64,000 bases of DNA from Effrenium voratum (lineage: Eukaryota > Sar > Dinophyceae > Suessiales > Symbiodiniaceae). The stretch lies in contig CAUJNA010003322.1 in assembly GCA_963377175.1 (NCBI GenBank), positions 536,928 to 600,927 on the forward strand, written 5' to 3'. The position numbers and the translations under genes are program-made. Position 1 is the first letter of the stretch, and each line of letters opens with the position of its first letter. Under the pieces are notes generated by a model. The model saw only the letters and a list, made by a program, of their open reading frames with translations. It did not search any database and was not told where the DNA came from. Below, piece after piece: positions 1 to 12,399 of this stretch.

Positions 1-1520
1 GGGCGCTGCACGACGCAAGCGATCTGGAAATGCTTTGTTTGATGCAAGTCACTTGGGGCTGTTCCACCAAGTATGCAAACCGCGGTATTCTTGCCTTGAA
101 ATCATGGCACTTTGACAGCATGCATGTATTCGGTCTGCTCGGTGGGTGATGTTAGTCAGCTTGTTTTTCCAGGATGAGTGATGCAAAGATATGGAGACAC
201 ATGCCCGGTCATTGAACATGACTCAGCCCTTCTAGAAGCACACAAGGCATCGCCTGTTTGCCTTCGGAACGACATGAAGCAGGCTTGGGGTGTGGCATCA
301 TTGATCTTGAAGCATTTGGTGATTGTATGCTTGCACTTGTTGAAGGATGACAGATTGTGTGTAACTGATAGCTTGCGAACCTGGCAAGAAGCTACATGAG
401 GAATCTAGCGCGCTCACGGTTCGAAGATTGGCCTCATGGCAGGGTTGCACAAGTGAGAGGCCGTATGAAAACGATGCCTTCAAGGCCATTTTGGCGGTTG
501 AAGCTTTTGCTAGTTGTTGGTTCAACCATCTCGCGGCATCAGCCTTCCGACAACTGCGACTACAAGTATGCTTGGGTTTGAGTCTATAGAATCGGGATCA
601 TTCCGCCGGTGAACAAAGTGCCATTGAAATTGAGCAGCGCTTTTGGATGATGGGGCTGTCAAAAAATGAAACTTAGCTTTTTCTTGCCAAGGCATTTCCT
701 CGGTGGAAGCTTGAGAAGCCATCTTTTGGCGGCACTGGACCTTTTGGTATACGATAGCGTTTGAAGGGGTCAGACGCAGGTGGGGGCCGTGGGGGCCGTG
801 GGGGCTGTGGGGGCCTCTTTCATGGAGACATCTCAAAAGCCGAAAGAGGACTTCCCTGTGGCTTCGCGAAGGCTCCATGATCAAAGCGTCCCCTGCAATT
901 GGTCCTTTCGGGCCTGTTGGGAACGGGCATTGCGCAGCGCAAGGGATGATCCATGCAGAAACTTTGTAGCTGTTGTCGTTGCAGTAACTTTCCAGAGCTG
1001 CAACGGTGTGCTTTGCATGCTGTGCTATACCATGACTAGCGCTGGAAAGGTGCGGAGTTGCGCGTTTTAAGCCCGAGCTGTCAAAGTGCGCTTCGCGTAC
1101 TATTTTGGACTGACAAGTGTTGACTCCGAGCTACAGGCAAATAGCAACCTCCATAAACTGGCGGCTGGCAAATGCCTTGCGTGTGTCTACTTTCAAAGCG
1201 TCTAAAAGATCCTCCTGCGTGTGGACACTTTCAATCGACTTTCCTATGAACTCGACTTTCGTTCAATCGCACATTTCAACTTGCGAAGCGTGTTACGCGA
1301 CGCCCGCCTTCAGGCCTTCCGAGTTTTCCACCGCATTGCCAACGTCATGGCTGGCGTGGGCGACACAGAGCAAGCCTGCCACTCAGCTGCACGAAGGACA
1401 GCGGGCGCTTGTGGAGCATACTGCGCTCCGTGGCCTCGCATCGCTGTACTCAATCCCACTGATGAAACTGCCCTTTTCATTGGTTTATGGTCCGCAGAAT
1501 ATGAATCAGACCAAGATGCG
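1..1520. other. Host sequence without recognisable gene
   Basis: Only short overlapping open frames occur here, on both strands, none with a recognisable domain, composition bias or repeat that would support coding. A short run of GGGGGCCGT-type repeats lies near 780-815. A host gene with introns could be hidden here, but nothing in the sequence supports one. Confidence 0.5.
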
Positions 1521-1530
1521 GCTTTGCTGT

Positions 1531-1592
1531 CGAGAGAGAGAGAGAGGGAGAGAAGGAGAAAGAGAGAGGAGAGGCGAGAGAGGTCTTGAGGT
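1531..1592. repeat. GA-rich microsatellite
   Basis: A run of GAGAGA with scattered interruptions (GGGAGA, GAAGGAG, GAGGCGAG). It is low-complexity sequence without coding evidence. Confidence 0.85.
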
Positions 1593-1599
1593 CTTGAGA

Positions 1600-3040
1600 G
1601 GTCTTGCAGAAGGGCTGAAGCGGTTCACATTGGAGGGAGCCTTGTGAGCATCCCGCATGCCCACTCAGGGACGGCAGAGGAGAGGGCAGCGGAGGAAACA
1701 GTGATGTGGAACGAAAAACTTATGCGCCAAGAGGCAGGGTCCAGACCTGCAGAAGCAGAGCCATGCCTGCAGAAAGCGAATGACATGAGATTCAGATGTC
1801 GGCTTGTGTCCTGCCATGCTGAAGCACGTAGACTCCTTGGACGGCAGGCCAACTTGCTGGACGACACTAGCTACGAAGACCAGCTGCAGCAGCAACTCAT
1901 TTTTTTCTCCTTCAGCGGAATTGAGCGCATGGTGCCCAGGCGGAAACAACAACTGTACAGGATGGGCAGTTGAAAGCAGAGAATGGGGTCCAAGAATCCA
2001 CTGGCCCGTTCTGTGTGGCACAAACAAATAGTCAAACATGGACTACGCCTCATCTATTTCTCTGAATTGGGTTGAAATTATTCGCCTTCGCGGTCTTTGT
2101 AAATACAGCGGTTTCGTGCTCATTCTTTGCCAATGCTCTTCAAAAGCCACGTTGGTTGTCCGGGCTGCGGGCGTTAACTTAACGTACATGTTCTGCCCAC
2201 ACTGGCGATGGGCCACAGCGCCACGGTCGCAAACACAACAAGCACACGTGTTCTTGTCTCGAAATGAGCCGGAGCCCAGAGTTTGGGGCCACCCAAAGTG
2301 GAAGCGTCCAGGGCCCAGAATCTGTGGGGCCCCGAGGGCAGAGTTGCAGTTCCTTGTGCGAACCCGTGGGAAGTCAGTATCGCGCCTGTACTCTCTTGAC
2401 AAGGTCTCACACCGGAATCCGCGAGCTCAGGTGAGCAGCAGTCGAACTCCATTTGACTCCCTGCGATTGAAATTGAATGCAGCTTTCCTGAGGAAATATG
2501 GGCTTGAACAGGTGTTTTTCTCCTACCTCGCGGAAGGCCGCCAAAGGCTTCGCTTTAGGGAATAACACTTGGCCCGCGTGAGCGTCGCAATTCTCTACTT
2601 TGGCAGGCTCGCGCTTCCATCTGCGTAAGCGCCGCGTAGGCGTTTGCTATGTCGACTCGTGGACGCTGCCCTCGTCGCCCGCGCAATAATTTACAGCAAC
2701 GCTCAGGTGCACTTCTTGGAGATGCCCCCAGAAGATGGCGCGGACCATTCAGAAGATCACCCCCCATGGATGGGCAAGAGCGCCGATGTCTTAGAGGGAA
2801 AGATCTTCGAAGCATCATGCCTGTGGGAGTTGCTTTCAGTTTCGGTGTTCTTGATCTATGGCATCTCCAAGCATCAACAACTAATACTTGGTATGGGCAG
2901 ATAGATATTTTCAGAAGATCAGATAGCGCGTGCGAAACGACACTTAGTTACAGAAAAAAGGACGGCCCTCGCGGAAAGATAGCGAAGAACGCGTTCGAGA
3001 AAACGTGGAATAGAAATCGCCAAAAAAAGTGACCCTCTGC
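1600..3040. other. Host sequence without recognisable gene
   Basis: Short frames on both strands, none with a recognisable family. Nothing structured is visible apart from local GC-rich stretches. Confidence 0.45.
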
Positions 3041-3224
3041 GTGGGCCCGTGTCGATGTCAAGCACCTCTGCTTTGACACCTATCTGGCGCGGTCTTGGCG
3101 CGGGTGTGGTGTGGGCTTGGAATGGTCTTGGCGCGGGTTCGGCGCACCTGCGCGGCAACGTGCAGGCTTCGCAAGGCTTCAATTGCGTGGCGGGTTCGTG
3201 GCAGGGCAGCAAGTTCGCAAGGTC

Positions 3225-4350
3225 CCCGCCGTGACGCTTTGCGTGGCGGCGGCCCGGCCGTGCCGGGCTGGTTTGGCCCTGTCGCTCCTGGGCCCCTGCT
3301 AGTCTTCGTAACGGGTTCCGAAACTGCCGTTCCGGCACCCTCCGCGCGCGCCTTTGCGCTCCGTTTTTGGTACTTTTGGGCGCGCCCTGCCACTGCGCTT
3401 GGGCGTTTCGGGGGGCGCGGGGGGGGCCTTTGCGTGGCCGCGGCCCGGCCGTGCCTGGGCTGGTTTGGCCCTGTCGCTCCTGGGCCGCTGCTAGTCTTAA
3501 ATTGCCGTTCCGGCACCCTGCGCGTCTTTTTGGTACTTTTGGGCGCGCCCTGCTGTTGCGCTTGGGCGTTTCGGGAGGCGCGGGGGTCTTCGCGCGGGGG
3601 GGGCGCCTTTGCGTGGCCGCGGCCCGGCCGTGCCTAGGCTGGTTTGGCCCTGTCGCTCCTGGGCCGCTGCTAGTCTTCTCGCGGGCGGGGGGGGGGCGCC
3701 TTTGCGTGCGTGCCTGGGCTGGTTTGGCCCTGTCGCTCCTGGGCCCCTGCTAGTCTTCGTAACGGGTTCCGAAACTGCCGTTCCGGCACCCTCCGCGCGC
3801 GCCTTTTTGCTCCATTTTTTGTACTTTTCGGCGCGCCCTGCCACTGCGCTTGGGTGTTTGCGTGGCCGCCTTTTCCCTCCATTTCGCTTCCGGCGCCCTC
3901 TCCATTTCCTGCCACTAGGCTTGGGCGTTTCGGGGGGTGCGGGGGGGGCGTTTGCGTGGCCGCGGCTCTGGGCTGGTTTGGCCTTGTCGCCTCCCTGCTA
4001 GTCTTCGTAACGTGTTCCGAAACTGCCGTTCCGGCACCTTCCGCGCGCGCCTTTGCGCTCCATTTTTGGTACTTTTGGGCGCACCCATGGCATTATCAGA
4101 ATGCAGCTCCACCGCCCTGCCACTGCGCCTTTGCGTGGCCGCGGCCCGGCCGTGCCTGGGCTGGTTTGGCCCTGTGCGTGCCCGCGGCCCGGCCGTGCCT
4201 GCGCTAGTCTTCGTAACGGGTTCCGAAACTGCCGTTCCGGCATCCTCCGCGCGCGCCTTTGCGCTCCATTTTTGGTACTTTTGGGCGCGCCCTGCCACTG
4301 CGCTTGGGCGTTTCGGGGGGCGCGGGGGGGCGGCCTTTGCGTGGCCGCGG
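3225..4350. repeat. GC-rich minisatellite, roughly 200-bp unit
   Basis: A long unit recurs about five to six times with deletions. Landmarks in order are CTAGTCTTCGTAACGGGTTC, a CCGTTCCGGCACC block, a TTTTTGGTACTTTTGGGCGC block, a CTTGGGCGTTTCGGGGGGCG block and GCGTGGCCGCGGCCCGGCC. Intervals vary from about 120 to 240 bp because parts of the unit are missing in some copies. All six frames stay partly open only because the sequence is GC-rich and periodic. Confidence 0.85.
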
Positions 4351-4551
4351 CCCCCACGATGATCTTCATCTACACTACCCGGCAGATAGATGGCTCAAAA
4401 AAACCGTCTGTGCCATTTACTTCTTTTCAACGAAGGTTTTTACACTCCGCGCGCCGGCGCCAGATAATTGGGGTCAAACGGGATGCGTAAGATGCACAGG
4501 TTACCAAATTTATGGCACAATTCAGTGCGTCCACTCACGCTCGCTCACTGG

Positions 4552-5815
4552 CTCGCTCACTCACTCACTCACTCACTCACTCACTCACTCACTCACTCAC
4601 TCACTCACTCACTCACTCACTCACTCACTCACTCACAGCTCACTCACTCACTCACTCACTCACTCATTCACTCACTCACTCATTCATTGACTCACTCACT
4701 CACTCACTCACTCACTCACTCACTCACTCACTCACTCACTCACTCACTCACTCACTCACTCACTCACTCACTCACTCACGCACTCACGCACTCACGCACT
4801 CACGCACTCACGCACTCACGCACTCACGCACTCACGCACTCACGCACTCACGCACTCAGGCACTCAGGCACTCACGCACTCACGCGCTCACGCGCTCACG
4901 CGCTCACGCGCTCACGCGCTCATCACGCGCTCACGCACTCACGCACTCACGCACTCACGCACTCACGCACTCACGCACTCACGCACCCACGCGCTCACGC
5001 GCTCACGCGCTCGCGCACTCACGCACTCACGCACTCACTCACTCACTGTCACTCACTCACGCGCTCACGCGCTCACGCGCTCACGCGCTCACGCACTCAC
5101 GCACTCACGCGCTCACGCGCTCACGCGCTCACGCACTCACGCACTCACGCACTCACGCACTCACGCACTCACGCATTCGCGCACTCGCGGACTCGCGCAC
5201 TCGCGCACTCCCGCGCTCACGCGCTCACGCACTCACGCACTCACGCACACGCACTCACGCACTCACGCACTCACGCACTCACGCACGCCCTCCCTCCCTC
5301 CCTCACCCACTCACCCACCCACCCACCCACTCTCTCACTCACTCACTCACTCACTCACTCACTCACTCACTCACTCACTCACTCACTCACTCACTCACTC
5401 ACTCACTCACTCACTCACTCACTGTCACTCACTCACGCGCTCACGCGCTCACGCGCTCACGCGCTCACGCACTCACGCACTCACGCGCTCACGCGCTCAC
5501 GCGCTCACGCACTCACGCACTCACGCACTCACGCACTCACGCACTCACGCATTCGCGCACTCGCGGACTCGCGCACTCGCGCACTCCCGCGCTCACGCGC
5601 TCACGCACTCACGCACTCACGCACACGCACTCACGCACTCACGCACTCACGCACTCACGCACGCCCTCCCTCCCTCCCTCACCCACTCACCACTCACCCA
5701 CCCACTCACTCACTCACTCACTCACTCACTCACTCACTCACTCACTCACTCACTCACTCACTCACTCACTCACTCACTCACTCACTCACTCACTCACTCA
5801 CTCACTCACTCACTC
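4552..5815. repeat. CACT tetranucleotide microsatellite with higher-order duplication
   Basis: A 1.26-kb tract of TCAC repeats with islands of TCACGCAC and TCACGCGC variants. A composite segment (CACTGTCACTCACTCACGCG, then variant islands, then CCCTCCCTCCC) occurs at about 5,040-5,330 and again at about 5,415-5,690, so the tract grew by segmental duplication as well as slippage. The long Ser-Leu-Thr-His open frames across it are an artefact of the 4-bp period. Confidence 0.95.
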
Positions 5816-5929
5816 GCCAAAGACTGCCGCTCTCTGCGTATGTTGCGATGTGACTGAAGATTGTCAGTGTCAGTTTCATGCCGAGTCAACGCCAGCTGAT
5901 GTGACAGATAGAAATGTGCAATCACCTCG

Positions 5930-8270
5930 GGTGGCCAAGTCACGGTTTGTTGCATTTGGAGTTGTGCCATCTACTTTTTGCGGCAGTGCCTCCACAAGGC
6001 AGCGCTTCACAAGGCAGCCTCCCAGCCTTTCGGGTTCCTTCCATGTCTTTCGAAGCCTGGGCTGCCGCAAGTGTCGTCTGTGGGAGGGGCGGCCACAAGG
6101 CAGTCCCCAGGCAGCGGGGAAGTCCAGCCGCACAAGTACCAGCCAGGTAAGTAGAGGGGCTAATTTTGACGATTTCATTCCGAGCGAAGATTTTTCCAGG
6201 CGGCGCGGAAAGTCCAACCAGGCAAGTAGCGGGCTGATTTTGAGGCAAGGAACAGAGAGTTGAGGAAGTCTAGCCACGGGAGTCCGCCAGCTGATGGGGG
6301 TGCCAGCTGAAGCCTGGGCTGCCGCAAGTGCATGCCGGACTTTCCTTCGTTTGTGGGAGGGGCAGTGCCTCCACAAGGAGCTTCCAGGCAGCTTGGAAGT
6401 CCAGCCACACAAGCCACCAGGTAAGTAAAAGGGAAATTTTGCCACTCCACTTACCTGGCTGGCACTTGTGTGGCTGGACTGCTCCGCTGCCTGGTCCACA
6501 AACGAAGACAAGTAGATAGCGCAATTCCATGCATGGGCTTGCGGAAGCTGGACTTGGGAGGCTGTCAAGTACGAGATTTTTCCAGTCAGGGGGAAGTCAA
6601 ACCAGGCAAGCAGAGGGCTGATTTGGCGAGGCAGCCTTGCAGGGAGTTGAGGAAGTTGAGAACGTCCAAGCTGAGATCTGTCTCTCAAAGCCTGGGCTGC
6701 TTTGCAAGCCCATGCGTGGAACTGTGCCATCTACTTTGCTTCGTGTGTGGGTCCACAAGGCAGCCCCCGGGAAGCGGGGAAGTCCAGCCACACAAGTAGC
6801 AGCCAGGTAAGTACGAAATTTTCCCAGGCAGGGGGAAGTCCAACCAGGCAAGCAGAGTCAGCCTTGCAGGGAGTTAAGGAAGCGCAGCCTTTGAGGAAGT
6901 CCAAGCCGAGATTGGCGCCTGGGCTGCTTCGCAAGCCCATGCGTGGAATTGTGCCATCTACTTTGCTTTGTTTGTGGGAGGGGCAGTGCCTCGACAAGGC
7001 AGCTCCCGGGCAGCGGGAAGCCACACAAGTTAGGTAAGTACGAGATTTTTTCAGGCGGGGGAAGTCCAACCAGGCAGCCTTTGAGGAAGTCCAGGCCGAG
7101 ATCGACGCCTGGGCTGCTCCGCAAGCCAATGCGGAATTGTGCCATCTACTTTGCTTCGTTTGTAGAAGTTCCAGCCAGGTAAGTACGAGATTTTTCTAGG
7201 CAGGTGGGAAGTCCAACCGGGCAAGCAGAGGGCTGATTTGGCAAGGCAGCCTTGCAGGGAAGCGCAGGATGTCCAACCGCCTGGGCTGCTTCGCAAGCCC
7301 ATGCGTGCCTCCACAAGGCCGCCCCCACGCAGTGCGGAGGTCCAGCCACACCAGTTTCAGCCAGGTAGCTACGATATTTTTCCAGGCAAGCCTTGCAGGG
7401 AGTTGAGGAAGTGCAGCCTTTTTGGGGACGTCCAAGCCGAGATCGACGCCTGGGCTGTGCCATCTAGCCTCCACAAGGCCGCCCCCAGGCAGCGGGGCTG
7501 CTTCGCAACCCAAGCGTGGAATTGTGCCATCTACTTTGCTTCGTTTGTGGGAGGGGCAGTGCCGCTCCCAGGCAGCGGGGAGGTCCAGACACCGTTCCAG
7601 CCAGGTAAGTACGATATTTTTCCAGGCAGGGGGAAGTCCTTCAGGAAGTCCAAGCCGAGATCGATGCCTGAATTGCGCATCTACTTTGCTTTTTTTGTGG
7701 GAGGGGCAGTGCCTCCACAAGGCAGCCCACCAGTTTCAGCGTAAGTACGAGATTGTTCCAGGCAGGGAAGTCCTTGAGGAAGTCCAAGCCGAGATCGACG
7801 CCTGGGCTGCTTCGCAAGCCCATGCGTGGAATTGTGCCATCTACTTTGCTTCGTGTGCGTGGAAGTCCAGCCACACCAGTTTCAGCCAGGCAAGTACGAT
7901 ATTTTTCCAGGCAGGGCGCAAGCGATCGACGCCTGGGCTGCTTTGCAAGCCCATGCGTGGAATTGTGCAATCTACTTTGCCTCGTTTGTGGGAGGGGCAG
8001 TGCCTCCACAAACCCGCCCCAGGCAGCGTTCAGCCAGGTAAGTACAAGATTTTTCCAGGCAGAGGGAGGCCAACCAGGCAGCCGACGCCTGGGCTGCTTT
8101 GCAAGCCCATGCGTGGAATTGTGCCATTACTGCTTCGTTTGTGGGAGGGGCAGTGCCTCCGCGGGGAGGAGTTTCTGCCAGGAAAGTACGAGATTTATCC
8201 GGGCAGGGGGAAGAAGTCCAACCAGCCAAGCAGAGGGCTGATTTGGCAAGGCGCTTGCAGGGAGTTGAGC
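5930..8270. repeat. Degenerate tandem repeat, about 200-290-bp unit
   Basis: About ten imperfect units share landmarks in order: GCAAGCCCATGCGTGGAATT, TGTGCCATCTACTTTGCTTC, GTTTGTGGGAGGGGCAGTGC, CTCCACAAGGCAG, GAAGTCCAGCCACAC, CAGCCAGGTAAGTACGA, TTTTTCCAGGCAGG and GTCCAACCAGGCAAGCAGAG. Copies differ by deletions, substitutions and local inversions (for example near 6,445-6,495). Frames running through the array are not conserved between copies, so I do not call a gene. Confidence 0.85.
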
Positions 8271-8383
8271 TTCCTTTGTGTTCCGTAAACTTGTCACAGC
8301 TCGGCGCCAATCGGGGAAGAGTCTCACCACAGTTGCAGCTTGCAGGGTCAGGAAGCTTGGGGAGGATAAGCTGTTGGCGGTTC

Positions 8384-9240
8384 TTAAGCACTGTGTAACG
8401 CGGAGTTCGCTTTATCTCGCAGTGCGGCGCTTGCCGAGTTCGTCGTTTCAGACCGACGGTTTCGCGGTGTCACTTGCCCCGCGAAAGCCGCGGCCGGAAG
8501 TGAATTCGCGCGACCGCGAGTCACGTGTCGCAAAGCAATGCTAGGCTGAAGGATGAAACCTTCACACCTGAAAAAGATTCCTGGCTCTGATCGGTCGAGG
8601 CCTACACACCTAAAGTGGTTGGCTTCGAGGGCCCCAAAAAGTGAATGGAGGGCGTCGCGAACCAGTTGAGCCACACGGGCCAAAGTAGGCCGTGGGAAAA
8701 ACATGTTCAGAGGTCGCATCTGCGCAGCGCCACCAACTTCAGAGGGAAAGTGAAATCCGGGTTGACGGCTGGGCCAAAGAGCGAGCTCCAAGAAGCTCAG
8801 CGCACAAAAATCTGCTGATGGGTCGATCCCCTGTCCAATAAGCTCGATCAAATGAGCTGTAAATGCTGGGCAGGCCTTGCCTGCGACAGGGGCGTAGAGC
8901 GAGAGCCAGTTGTCCGGCAGCAGTTGTGAATATTGAGGTGCTCAACCTGGGCGCCCCAATCCATATCGTCCAGTGTGATTCTGGGGATGTCGTCAGGGTT
9001 TGCTTTGACAGCTTCGAGTCGAAACTCGGCGACTTTTAAGAGAAATGTACGCATGGCAACAAGGTCCTCGCGCTTCTCGATGTAAAATTCGAGATCCTCG
9101 CTGGTGCTAGAGGACAGCGTTTGTATCCGCGATTGAGTTCCACACACAGCACCATTCTTCAGTGGGTGTTTCACATAGAGCAAGGTCCATATGTGATGGC
9201 GTCCGGTGAATTTGGATGCCGGTGTGTATCTGGGTGGCAA
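8384..9240 (-). pseudogene. Retrotransposon C-terminal tail
   Basis: Two overlapping frames (9,240-8,848 and 8,851-8,384) continue downstream of the RNase H segment. They include a helical stretch with FYIEKREDLVAMRTFLLK and a terminal segment with VAQLVRDALHSLFGALEA. No enzyme motif is visible. I place it with the retrotransposon from its position, strand and general resemblance to the tail region of dinoflagellate reverse-transcriptase polyproteins. At least two frameshifts separate it from the upstream part. Confidence 0.5.
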
Positions 9241-10000
9241 GGTCGTAAAGCTGTTCCCAAAGGTCGTGGTTTGCAGTGGTTCCTACGTGTACAGATGTTT
9301 GTCTAGATATGATGGGCTGCGCTTTACGCGCAGCACCAAAGGAATCAGACCAAATATGCGCGTCGCAAGAGTAAGTGATCGCCCATTGTAAGGATAGCCG
9401 AAAGCTTTGCGCGTCCGACCGTCTGTGATGTACCTCCAAGAGCCTGGCTGTTGAGGCGTTGCAGATACTCCAGGATGCCAAGGTACAGCCCTTGCGTCCC
9501 TGCTGTGTGCAACTGCCATTTGTGAAGAGATGCTGTGTGCCGAGGCCCGGTTTGGAGAGAAAGCTGAAGGTGGTGGGTATTTCGTGCAACTTGCGAATAT
9601 CTGTGATGTAGGGAGACTTCTCGACCAAAAGATGCTCCCGCATGTGACTGGGTCGCCCTATCGTCCTAGCTGAAAAATCCGGAATATGCGCACGGATGTC
9701 GGCATATCTGGGGCAGCTATACCAGTGATCAATGGAGTCTGCTGTACCACATAGACTACATTCTGGCCCCGGTGAGAGGTCGAACTTGGACTCTTGTTTG
9801 GGGGTAATAAAAGCTCCCTCCTGAATCTGTTCGACTGGCGCAAGGCTACGGGAGTCCAGTGTGTTGAGGTCGAGGTCCAGTGAGTGTAACTGGCGTAACG
9901 GCTTCCGGTGTTTGACCAAACTGGCCACATACTGAAGCCAGGCGTCGCGTGCCAGCACATGTACTGCTGCGTGGTCGAGGTCAATGAGGTTGATAACCAA
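9107..10000 (-). pseudogene. Retrotransposon zinc knuckle plus RNase H-like domain
   Basis: A 297-residue open frame. Around residues 81-97 it has CSLCG...DHWYSCP, the CCHC-type knuckle typical of the region after the reverse transcriptase in LINE-type elements. Downstream is an RNase H fold pattern: LFTNGSC near residue 160, a conserved DSFGAARKA segment near 220 and HRTPSH near 267. The first catalytic Asp of RNase H (normally TDGS or similar) is Asn here, so the nuclease is probably dead. The frame is continued by other frames on both sides, which indicates frameshifts. Confidence 0.65.
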
Positions 10001-10119
10001 TTGATCTTGCGTGGCAATCCAGAGTGGGTCCCAGTTTTGCTGAAAAGCGCGATGAGTTGGGAAAATGGGCCATCAAATAGGGCGCCGTCATAGTTCTGCG
10101 CAAACACTCGCCACTGTGT

Positions 10120-11100
10120 GAGTATGTCAGGAGATTTCCTGCAAAGTTGTCGGATCAGCATGATCGCCTCCAACCACATGAAGAAGCCCGGGTCGGCCGT
10201 GAGAGTGCAAAACGAAGCAGAGAGCTGGCGCCTGCGCGTTGTAACCCAAGGAGCGCAGCTGCTGGATATATTGAACCAAAGATGTGGCGGCTCCATATAG
10301 TGCGCTTGCCCAAAAAGTCATGGGTAATGCTTGAAGCTTCTGGTGCAATGGTGCACTGGATCTAGAGAGGCGGGAGCGAAGAAGTCGAGCGCTTCGTCCA
10401 CTGTGAAAGGTCAAGGATCCGCCAAGTTCGTCCGCGTCCCTGACTTGCTGGCTTCCCAAATGTGTGAGCGGTTTGCGCCCCGGCAGGGGTCGTTCCCCAG
10501 CAGTAGGATTTGGCTAAGTCCAGCTGCATGCCCCAGAGACCCAAAAAGGTCTGCAGTGCTGCAAAAGCCATGGCCAGGATGTACGCAGTCACCAATTGCA
10601 GGATGATGTGGTCGACGAAGCTCATCACCCGTATCTGAGGGCAGAAGTGCCGCATACAGACATGCATGACCATGGCCAAAATAGAAAGAGGACAGCCCTC
10701 AGGAAATCCAACGTGGCTGTATTGCTTGGGGCCGAGCGGTTCATGACCGTGAAAGCGTCCTCATTCACGAAGGGGACGATTTGTCGAATCATCTGTCTGA
10801 GTCTGAGGGATGCCCAGCCCTGGCAAGTGGGAGTCGGTCTGCTTGGAGATAGTAATAACTAATAACAAAGCCTTCCAGCCACTGAATGGGCCACTGACTT
10901 TTGCCCTTTTCGATGTTGGTGAGCAGAGATAATACAAAAGAGACCTGCTGGTCGGTCATGTTGCGAAGGTCGGAGAGTGCAAAGCCATCTGCACCCTTTG
11001 CCGCTTTGGGCTTAAAGCGGAGCAGGGTGCGTCGCCATTGTGCTACACTAAGCTCCGGAAGGCAAATCGACCTGCAGGCAAAAATGCGATGCAAAATGAT
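10120..11100 (-). pseudogene. Reverse transcriptase domain, broken
   Basis: Three short minus-strand frames carry successive reverse-transcriptase parts. Near 11,030-10,960 is a fingers motif (FKPKAAKGADGFALSDL). Near 10,630 is the palm core SFVDHIILQ, where the catalytic pair expected as VDD has lost its second Asp (VDH). Near 10,580-10,490 follows LGLWGMQLDLAKSYCWGT. The thumb-like region with LPMTFWASALYGAATSL lies near 10,325-10,270. At least three frame changes and the lost Asp make it non-functional. Confidence 0.65.
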
Positions 11101-11770
11101 GTGATTCTCGAGAGGTCTTCATCCGGAATTGGAGTCTCGGAAAGCCATCGCGGTTTCCAATGCAAACTGCGCTGTTGTTGTACCTCAGGCACCGTTGTAT
11201 GAAGGATCCGTTGCACTAGAACCGCTCTGTCGGCGAAATCTTCGTGGGCGGTGGTAGTGCGTACGTCCTCCGCAATGTCAGAGATATGGATAGGCGCCCC
11301 ATCAATGCTCCAGGTGCAATTGGGGGCTTCCTGGACGTGATGACATGTCGGAGTCCATCTTGTGGGTGAAGCAAGCAGAGTGAAGGTGGAGGTCTGGAAA
11401 ATGGCCTTCGTGGTCTTGTCGTACTTGAGTTTGTGAATCTGGAACTGCGATGTCTGTTCCATGATTCAAAGCATCTGAAGGTGGAGTGGAAGGCTCCGCA
11501 TTGTCCTCCGTCGGGGGTTGTGAGGGAATCGGACGGAAAATCCATCGGCTCGTAGAATCGAGCCCCACAATTCTGCCCTGTAGGTGGAGGCGTTGTCGCT
11601 GTGGTTGCCGGATCTGATGCTGCGCAGGTAAGACTGAATCCTGCGAAGTTGTTTGAACCGCTGTAGGACCTTATGTCCGACAAGGTTATGCTCGAGTGTG
11701 ACTTCGCCAGGTCTGCTGGCTTTGCAGGCGTGTGGTGAGTTGTGCATGGTGGTGGGCTGCGCGCGTCCAC
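11100..11770 (-). pseudogene. Retrotransposon linker between endonuclease and reverse transcriptase
   Basis: Minus-strand frames 11,747-11,466 and 11,462-11,100 contain a basic helical segment (VLQRFKQLRRIQSYLRSI) followed by acidic, Ser/Pro-rich sequence and FADRAVLVQRILHTT. No enzymatic motif is visible. It sits between the endonuclease C-terminus and the fingers of the reverse transcriptase, where LINE-type polyproteins have a variable linker. Three overlapping frames are open here, so the true frame is uncertain. Confidence 0.45.
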
Positions 11771-11889
11771 GTTGGTTGGGTAGGAGAGAGTGGCTGGGTT
11801 GACCAGGTCTTAAAGCGGTGGCAAGTGCGGGGCAGTGAGCGTTGCCAACTATCTAGATCGATCTGGCCCCAGGGAATTTCCGATGGGCG

Positions 11890-12390
11890 TGGCCATGCTA
11901 GAAAGCTCGGCTGGTGTGCTGCAAAGGAGAATCAACCCAAGACCGTGGAATGGTCAGCGAACGATGGTTGGATTGAAGCCGGAGTACAGAGAAAGGCAAG
12001 AGCCGGAGAGAGCCAGATCTGGTCCCGCTCAGTGTCGGGATGATGCCCTGAAACCATTCCCTTGGCCACATAGGGTCTTGGTGGAAGCCGTAGATGTTTG
12101 CCACTAGAACGGGGCAAGTGGCGACCTGGTTGCTGGTCTCCAAATCTCGTCAGACCAGTTAAGCCCACTCCATGTGCCCGGTCAGGCAGAGTTTGAGCGT
12201 AGCGCAGCAGGGCTGCCAAAATGGGCGCGGACGTGTCGTCCGTGACGCCGGGCGTGATGCGAACCCGATACTCCATCGCTTTTGAAACCTGTGTTTCGGA
12301 AGCTGCTCCCTCAGCGCCGGCTTCAACGTGTGATTACATGGCTCAAGACGCATTGGGTCAAAGGTCCGTTGCAACCCAAGACACATCCAG
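11890..12390 (-). pseudogene. Endonuclease (exonuclease/endonuclease/phosphatase fold) C-terminal remnant
   Basis: The frame ending near 11,935 carries a pattern like the end of an apurinic-type endonuclease: a central stretch with LRLPPRP, then IWLSPALAF and a final FADHSTVLG, where the DH pair matches the last catalytic motif (SDH). The N-terminal half of the domain, with the GDFN-like motif, is not clearly visible; the corresponding segment looks scrambled. The upstream sequence is interrupted at about 12,390 by unrelated DNA. Confidence 0.45.
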
Positions 12391-12399
12391 GTTAGTTGG

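Noticed and set aside
3095..4490. GC-rich ORFs in the minisatellite near 3-4 kb
   Set aside because: Open in nearly all frames because of composition and periodicity.
4468..6263. Long Ser-Leu-Thr-His repeat ORFs of 461 and 583 codons
   Set aside because: They follow the 4-bp CACT period in more than one frame; translation of a microsatellite, not a gene.
5876..8391. ORFs through the degenerate repeat (up to 288 codons)
   Set aside because: Frames change from unit to unit and both strands are open; not conserved as protein.
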